A stretch of DNA of 45,701 nt from positions 1-45,701 of the forward strand of contig JACWEH010000008.1 in NCBI GenBank assembly GCA_014653585.1, read 5' to 3'. The stretch's first letter is position 1; every line of letters starts with the position of its first letter. This document shows, in pieces, positions 42,154 through 45,701 of this stretch. The notes under the pieces are model-generated. The model worked only from the letters and a program-made list of their open reading frames with translations. It was not told the DNA's origin and made no database searches. The DNA comes from Pelagibacterales bacterium SAG-MED38 (GTDB lineage Bacteria > Pseudomonadota > Alphaproteobacteria > Pelagibacterales > Pelagibacteraceae). A program made the translations under genes and the position numbers.

Positions 42154-43305
42154 GTGAGTCTTAAAGATTGTTATAATTTTGAAGATTTTCGAAAATTAGC
42201 TAAAAAAAAATTACCTTCACCAATCTTTCACTATATAGACGGTGGTTCAGATGACGAATCGACTTTAAGAAGAAATACAAACTCATTTAATGAATGTGAC
42301 CTGGTTCCAAATATTTTAGCGAGTGTTGGTAAACCAGATTTATCCACAACTCTTTTTGGACGAAAAATAGACATGCCAATATTTCTTTCACCAGCAGCTA
42401 TGCAAAGACTTTATCACCCCGAAGGAGATAAAGCTTCAGCTAGAGCTGCTGAAAAATATGGTACTTTTTACAGCATGTCCTCTATGGGAAATAATTCTAT
42501 TGAGGAAATATCTAATATATCTAGTGGTCCGAAATTATTTCAACTTTATGTTCATAAAGACAGATCTATTTCAGATGATTTGATTGATAGGTCTAGAAGA
42601 TCTGGTTTTGACGCAATGTGTTTAACAGTCGATACTCTAGTAGCAGGTAATAGAGAAAAAGATCACAGGACAGGTTTCACGACACCACCTAAATTAACCT
42701 TACAAAGCTTATTAAGTTTTGCAATGAGACCAAGATGGGTATTTAATTATTTAACTGGTAAAAGATTTGAATTATCAAATGTTAAAAAAAAAACAGATAA
42801 AGGAACAAATATCTCAAAGTCGGTCATCGAATATATCAATGAACAATATGATCCTGCAATGGGATGGAAGGATGCAGAATATTGTGCAAAGAGATGGAAT
42901 GGACCTTTTGCATTAAAAGGAGTTATGTCAATTGAAGATGCAAAACGAGCAATTGATATTGGTTGCACCGCTATAATGATTTCAAATCATGGAGGTAGAC
43001 AGCTGGATGGATCGCGGTCGCCCTTTGATCAAGTAAAGGCGATTTCGGATGCTGTGGGTGATAAATTAGAAATAATTTTGGATGGAGGAGTTAGAAGAGG
43101 AACGCATGTTTTAAAGGCTATAGCAGCAGGTGCAAAAGCTTGTAGTTTTGGAAAAATGTTTTTGTTCTCTTTGGCCGCAGGGGGGCAACAAGGTGTTGAA
43201 CATTTGCTTCAAAACATGCACGATGAGATAAATAGAAATATGGTTTTAATGGGCTGTAAAAATTTAAAAGAGTTGAATAGTTCAAAATTAATCTATAGAA
43301 AATAG
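42154..43305 (+). CDS. FMN-dependent alpha-hydroxyacid dehydrogenase, LldD-type (copy 2)
   Basis: A protein of 383 residues, the same length as copy 1 and alignable throughout without large gaps. It starts at GTG 42154, one base after the copy 1 stop. Active-site elements are complete: PIFHYIDGGSDDE, LFQLYVHKDRS, CLTVDT, LKGVMSIEDAKRA, MISNHGGRQLDGSRSPFDQ and the canonical FMN loop DGGVRRGTHVL. Copies differ in the substrate-side region around MSSMGNNSIEEIS (copy 1 has VSALATVSVEEIS), which suggests different hydroxyacid substrates. A genuine L-lactate or glycolate role for either is not decidable. Confidence 0.93.
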   Translation: MSLKDCYNFEDFRKLAKKKLPSPIFHYIDGGSDDESTLRRNTNSFNECDLVPNILASVGKPDLSTTLFGRKIDMPIFLSPAAMQRLYHPEGDKASARAAEKYGTFYSMSSMGNNSIEEISNISSGPKLFQLYVHKDRSISDDLIDRSRRSGFDAMCLTVDTLVAGNREKDHRTGFTTPPKLTLQSLLSFAMRPRWVFNYLTGKRFELSNVKKKTDKGTNISKSVIEYINEQYDPAMGWKDAEYCAKRWNGPFALKGVMSIEDAKRAIDIGCTAIMISNHGGRQLDGSRSPFDQVKAISDAVGDKLEIILDGGVRRGTHVLKAIAAGAKACSFGKMFLFSLAAGGQQGVEHLLQNMHDEINRNMVLMGCKNLKELNSSKLIYRK

Positions 43306-43315
43306 AGGATAAATT

Positions 43316-44483
43316 ATGAAATTAGCTAAAAGTTTAGAAAGATTAGGTACAGAGTCTGCATTTACTGTTCTTGCGGAGGCAAAAAAGCTAGAAGCTCAAG
43401 GAAAACCTATGATCCATTTAGGGTTAGGACAACCAGATTTTAAAACTCCAAAACATGTTGTTGAGGCTGCTAAAAAAGCACTTGATGACGGACATCATGG
43501 ATATGTTATGTCAAACGGTATACCAGAGTGTCGTCAATCAGTAACTAGATGGATAAAAAAAACGTTATAATGTAGATATTGATTTTGAAAGAATAATAAT
43601 AATGCCAGGTGGTAAGCCTACAATGAGTTATGCTATCCAATGTTTTGGTGAGCCAGGAGCAGAAATTATACATCCAACACCCGCATTCCCGATTTACGAG
43701 TCTATGATAAATTACACAGGTTCAACTTCAGTTCCATATGATTTGACAGAAAATAAAGATCTAAAATTTGATCCAGACAAAATATTATCTTTAATAACAG
43801 ATAAAACTCGATTGTTGATTTTAATTAACCCCAACAATCCAACTGGAAGCTTTGTAGATAGAAAGGATATTGATGTTCTAGCTGATGGTCTTAAGAAACA
43901 CCCTCATGTAACAATACTTAGTGATGAAATTTATAGTAGACAAATTTTTGATGGAAAAGAAATGCCAACATTTTTTAATTATCCAGAATTAAGAGAAAGA
44001 TTAATAGTGTTAGAGGGATGGAGCAAAGCTTATTCAATGACTGGATGGAGACTTGGTTGGAGTTTTTGGCCACAACATTTAGTTGAACATGTTAACAAAT
44101 TGTTAATTAACAGTGTCTCATGCGTTAATGCTGCAGCTCAATTTGCAGGTATTGCTGCATTAGATGGTCCTGATGATTCAATTGATGCTATGATGGAAAA
44201 ATTTACCCAAAGAAGAGATATAATTTATAAAGGTTTAAATGATTTACCTGGAGTTGAATGTAGTTTACCCGGTGGAGCTTTTTATGCATTTCCTAAAGTA
44301 ATAGGCACTGGGATGAATGGAGCAGAGTTTGCTAGAAAGGCCATGCATGAAGCAGGAGTAGCAATAGTGCCAGGGTCAGCTTTTGGTGAAACCTGCCAAA
44401 ATTACGTAAGATTTAGCTTTGCAGCTTCAAGAGATAATATTTCACAAGCTTTAGAAAACATAAAGAAAATGCTAACTAAATAA
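43316..44483 (+). CDS. Class I/II PLP aminotransferase, apparent frameshift
   Basis: Two frames form one aspartate-aminotransferase-fold enzyme. Frame one (43316-43570) has MIHLGLGQPDFKTPKHVVEA and YVMSNGIPECRQSV; it ends after eight A (43555-43562). Frame two carries PGGKPTMSYAIQCFGEPG, INPNNPTGS, ILSDEIYSRQIFDG, the PLP Lys in LEGWSKAYSMTGWRLGW, and RFSFAASRDNI. With seven A the joint reads WIKKRYNVDIDFERIII and the product is 388 residues, family length. A base-calling error is likely. It sits between hydroxyacid dehydrogenases, so it may aminate the 2-oxoacids they produce. Confidence 0.9.
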
Positions 44484-44522
44484 GCTGTATTTTTCTCTTA
44501 ATCTTTATTAATATTCTTTCCT

Positions 44523-45701
44523 ATGAATGATCAAGTCCAAACTGAACTTAAAAAGATTTTTAATTCTAGATTTTCAACTTCTATATCTACTAGAACAAAT
44601 TATGCGAGGGGTGAAGACACCTATGATCCGATTTTATCAAAAGCTGTAGTGTTTCCAGAAACTAATGAAGAGGTTTCTCAAATACTAAGACTTTGTAATG
44701 AGCACAAAATTCCTGTAGTGCCCTTTGGTACAGGAACATCACTTGAGGGCAATGTTGTAGGCAATGAGGAGGGAATAACTATTTGTTTAGAAAAGATGAA
44801 TAAAATTTTAAGTGTTAATGCCGAGGACTTTGATTGTAGAGTTCAAGCTTGCGTAACAAAAGAGCAACTAAACGAATATTTAAGAGAAGATGGTGTTTTT
44901 TTTCCAATCGATCCAGGTGCAAATGCAGCTATTGGTGGTATGGCTTCTACGTCAGCCTCAGGAACAATGGCAGTTAAATACGGTACTATGAAGACTGTTA
45001 TCACAGGTCTTACAGTTGTTATGCCTACCGGTGACATTATTAATACAGGTGGAAGAACAAAAAAAACTTCGGCAGGTTATAATCTAACTAATTTATTTAT
45101 AGGCTCGGAGGGAACATTAGGGATAATAACTGAGGTTCAATTAAGGCTCTCACCTATACCAGAAAGTATAATGTCTGCTGTTTGTCATTTCCCATCTTTA
45201 GAGAAAGCAGTTCAAACTGCACAACAAGTAATTCAATATGGTGTACCAATTGCAAGAATTGAAATGCTCAACAAAGATCAAATGGGCATAAGTATAAATT
45301 ACTCAAAATTAACCAATGTTGAGGAAACACCTACACTTTTTTTTGAATTTCACGGCACAGAATTATCTAATAATGAAAATATCAAAATCGTGGAGGAAAT
45401 CTCCAAAGATAACGATGGTAGCTCTTTTAAATGGGCTAAAGATTTAGAAGAAAGAAATAAACTTTGGAAAGCGAGATGGGATGTATACTATTCTGTAAAA
45501 GCTTTGATAAATAATGGAAGAGTTTACTCAACAGATGTGTGTCTACCTATTTCAAATATAACAGAGTGCGTAAATTATGCTGAGGAGCAAGCAAAAAAAT
45601 TTGGGCTTAGGGCTCCAATGGTAGGCCATCTTGGAGATGGAAATTTTCACGTATTGTTACCATTTGATCCTGAAAAAAAAGAAACTTATAAAAAAATAAG
45701 A
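44523..45701 (+). CDS. FAD-linked oxidase, GlcD/D-lactate dehydrogenase type (3' end outside window)
   Basis: ATG 44523 opens a frame of 393 codons that is still open at the window edge; family members are about 460-480 residues. The PCMH-type FAD domain is clear: AVVFPETNEEVSQILRLCNE, VVPFGTGTSLEGNVVG, IDPGANAAIGGMASTSASGT, GGRTKKTSAGYNLTNLFIGS and EGTLGIITEVQLRLSPIPE. The C-terminal domain has WKARWDVYYSVKAL and the His-containing VGHLGDGNFHVLLPFDP. It oxidises a D-2-hydroxyacid (D-lactate, glycolate or similar); which one is not decidable. It completes a module with the two L-type enzymes upstream. Confidence 0.92.
   Translation, partial: MNDQVQTELKKIFNSRFSTSISTRTNYARGEDTYDPILSKAVVFPETNEEVSQILRLCNEHKIPVVPFGTGTSLEGNVVGNEEGITICLEKMNKILSVNAEDFDCRVQACVTKEQLNEYLREDGVFFPIDPGANAAIGGMASTSASGTMAVKYGTMKTVITGLTVVMPTGDIINTGGRTKKTSAGYNLTNLFIGSEGTLGIITEVQLRLSPIPESIMSAVCHFPSLEKAVQTAQQVIQYGVPIARIEMLNKDQMGISINYSKLTNVEETPTLFFEFHGTELSNNENIKIVEEISKDNDGSSFKWAKDLEERNKLWKARWDVYYSVKALINNGRVYSTDVCLPISNITECVNYAEEQAKKFGLRAPMVGHLGDGNFHVLLPFDPEKKETYKKIR

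Noticed and set aside
1..45701. CRISPR arrays, insertion sequences, prophage genes, rRNA and SAM-V or glycine riboswitches
   Set aside because: Looked for by eye on both strands; no spaced repeats, transposase or phage proteins, rRNA sequence or recognisable riboswitch cores were found.

Overview
The window is strongly AT-rich, almost entirely coding, and built of short single-copy housekeeping genes with overlapping or back-to-back ends. Gene content and order (ftsK-lolA, heparinase II/III-purH, tsaD divergent from hemC-hemD, DUF2794-yciB, IalB, ccmC-H) point to an alphaproteobacterium of the SAR11/Pelagibacterales type. This is inferred from protein similarity and architecture read by eye; no search was run. 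No gene-free stretch exceeds about 160 bases; the longest are 5816-5963, 28270-28420 and 36199-36358. No insertion sequence, prophage or CRISPR array was seen.

Layout. 1-826 is a fold-back: the C-terminal part of ftsK plus the first codons of lolA lie head-on against the N-terminal part of ftsK (minus strand, to 2318), sharing a perfect 92-bp inverted repeat. This looks like an amplification or assembly chimera at a contig end, not a gene arrangement. 2349-4068 holds a UbiH-type hydroxylase and a Lon-N-domain protein. 4122-5815 holds two sulfotransferases beside tRNA-Gly(GCC). 6046-10587 holds phhB, purH, a heparinase-like gene, rpe and a small membrane gene. 10659-15548 is an acetate-type module: VC_2705-type sodium:solute symporter, its DUF4212 partner, a divergent unknown gene and acetyl-CoA synthetase with a polylysine N-terminal extension. 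15553-21455 has EVE protein, tsaD, hemC, hemD, mscS, yggT, folD and two small proteins. 21457-22350 is a DMT exporter.

22408-30424 is the most distinctive accessory block. Two photolyase/cryptochrome-family genes bound its core (24212-25702 and 29285-30424). Between and beside them lie a PQQ-type sugar dehydrogenase, an SDR lacking the catalytic Tyr, a tiny DUF2256 zinc-finger-like protein, a DUF4174-like fusion, an FG-GAP/ASPIC secreted protein, a fasciclin protein, a Cys-rich exported protein and a tiny basic protein. Light or oxidative damage repair is the common theme by association.

30431-36198 returns to core genes (psiE-like, argG, ialB, aldo/keto reductase, Bax-inhibitor-1, DUF2794, yciB, hspQ). 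36266-36336 is a long hairpin plus T-tract directly in front of the cytochrome c maturation operon ccmC-D-E-F-G-H (36359-40476), followed by a PagL-like gene. 41001-45701 is a 2-hydroxyacid module: two tandem LldD-type FMN dehydrogenases, an aminotransferase and a GlcD/D-lactate dehydrogenase-type flavoprotein running off the window.

Sequence quality. Four genes (sulfotransferase 2, purH, hemD, aminotransferase) are each split by what reads as one extra base in an A/T homopolymer; removing it restores a full-length family-typical protein every time. Together with the fold-back this suggests amplified DNA (for example a single-cell genome) read with a homopolymer-prone method.
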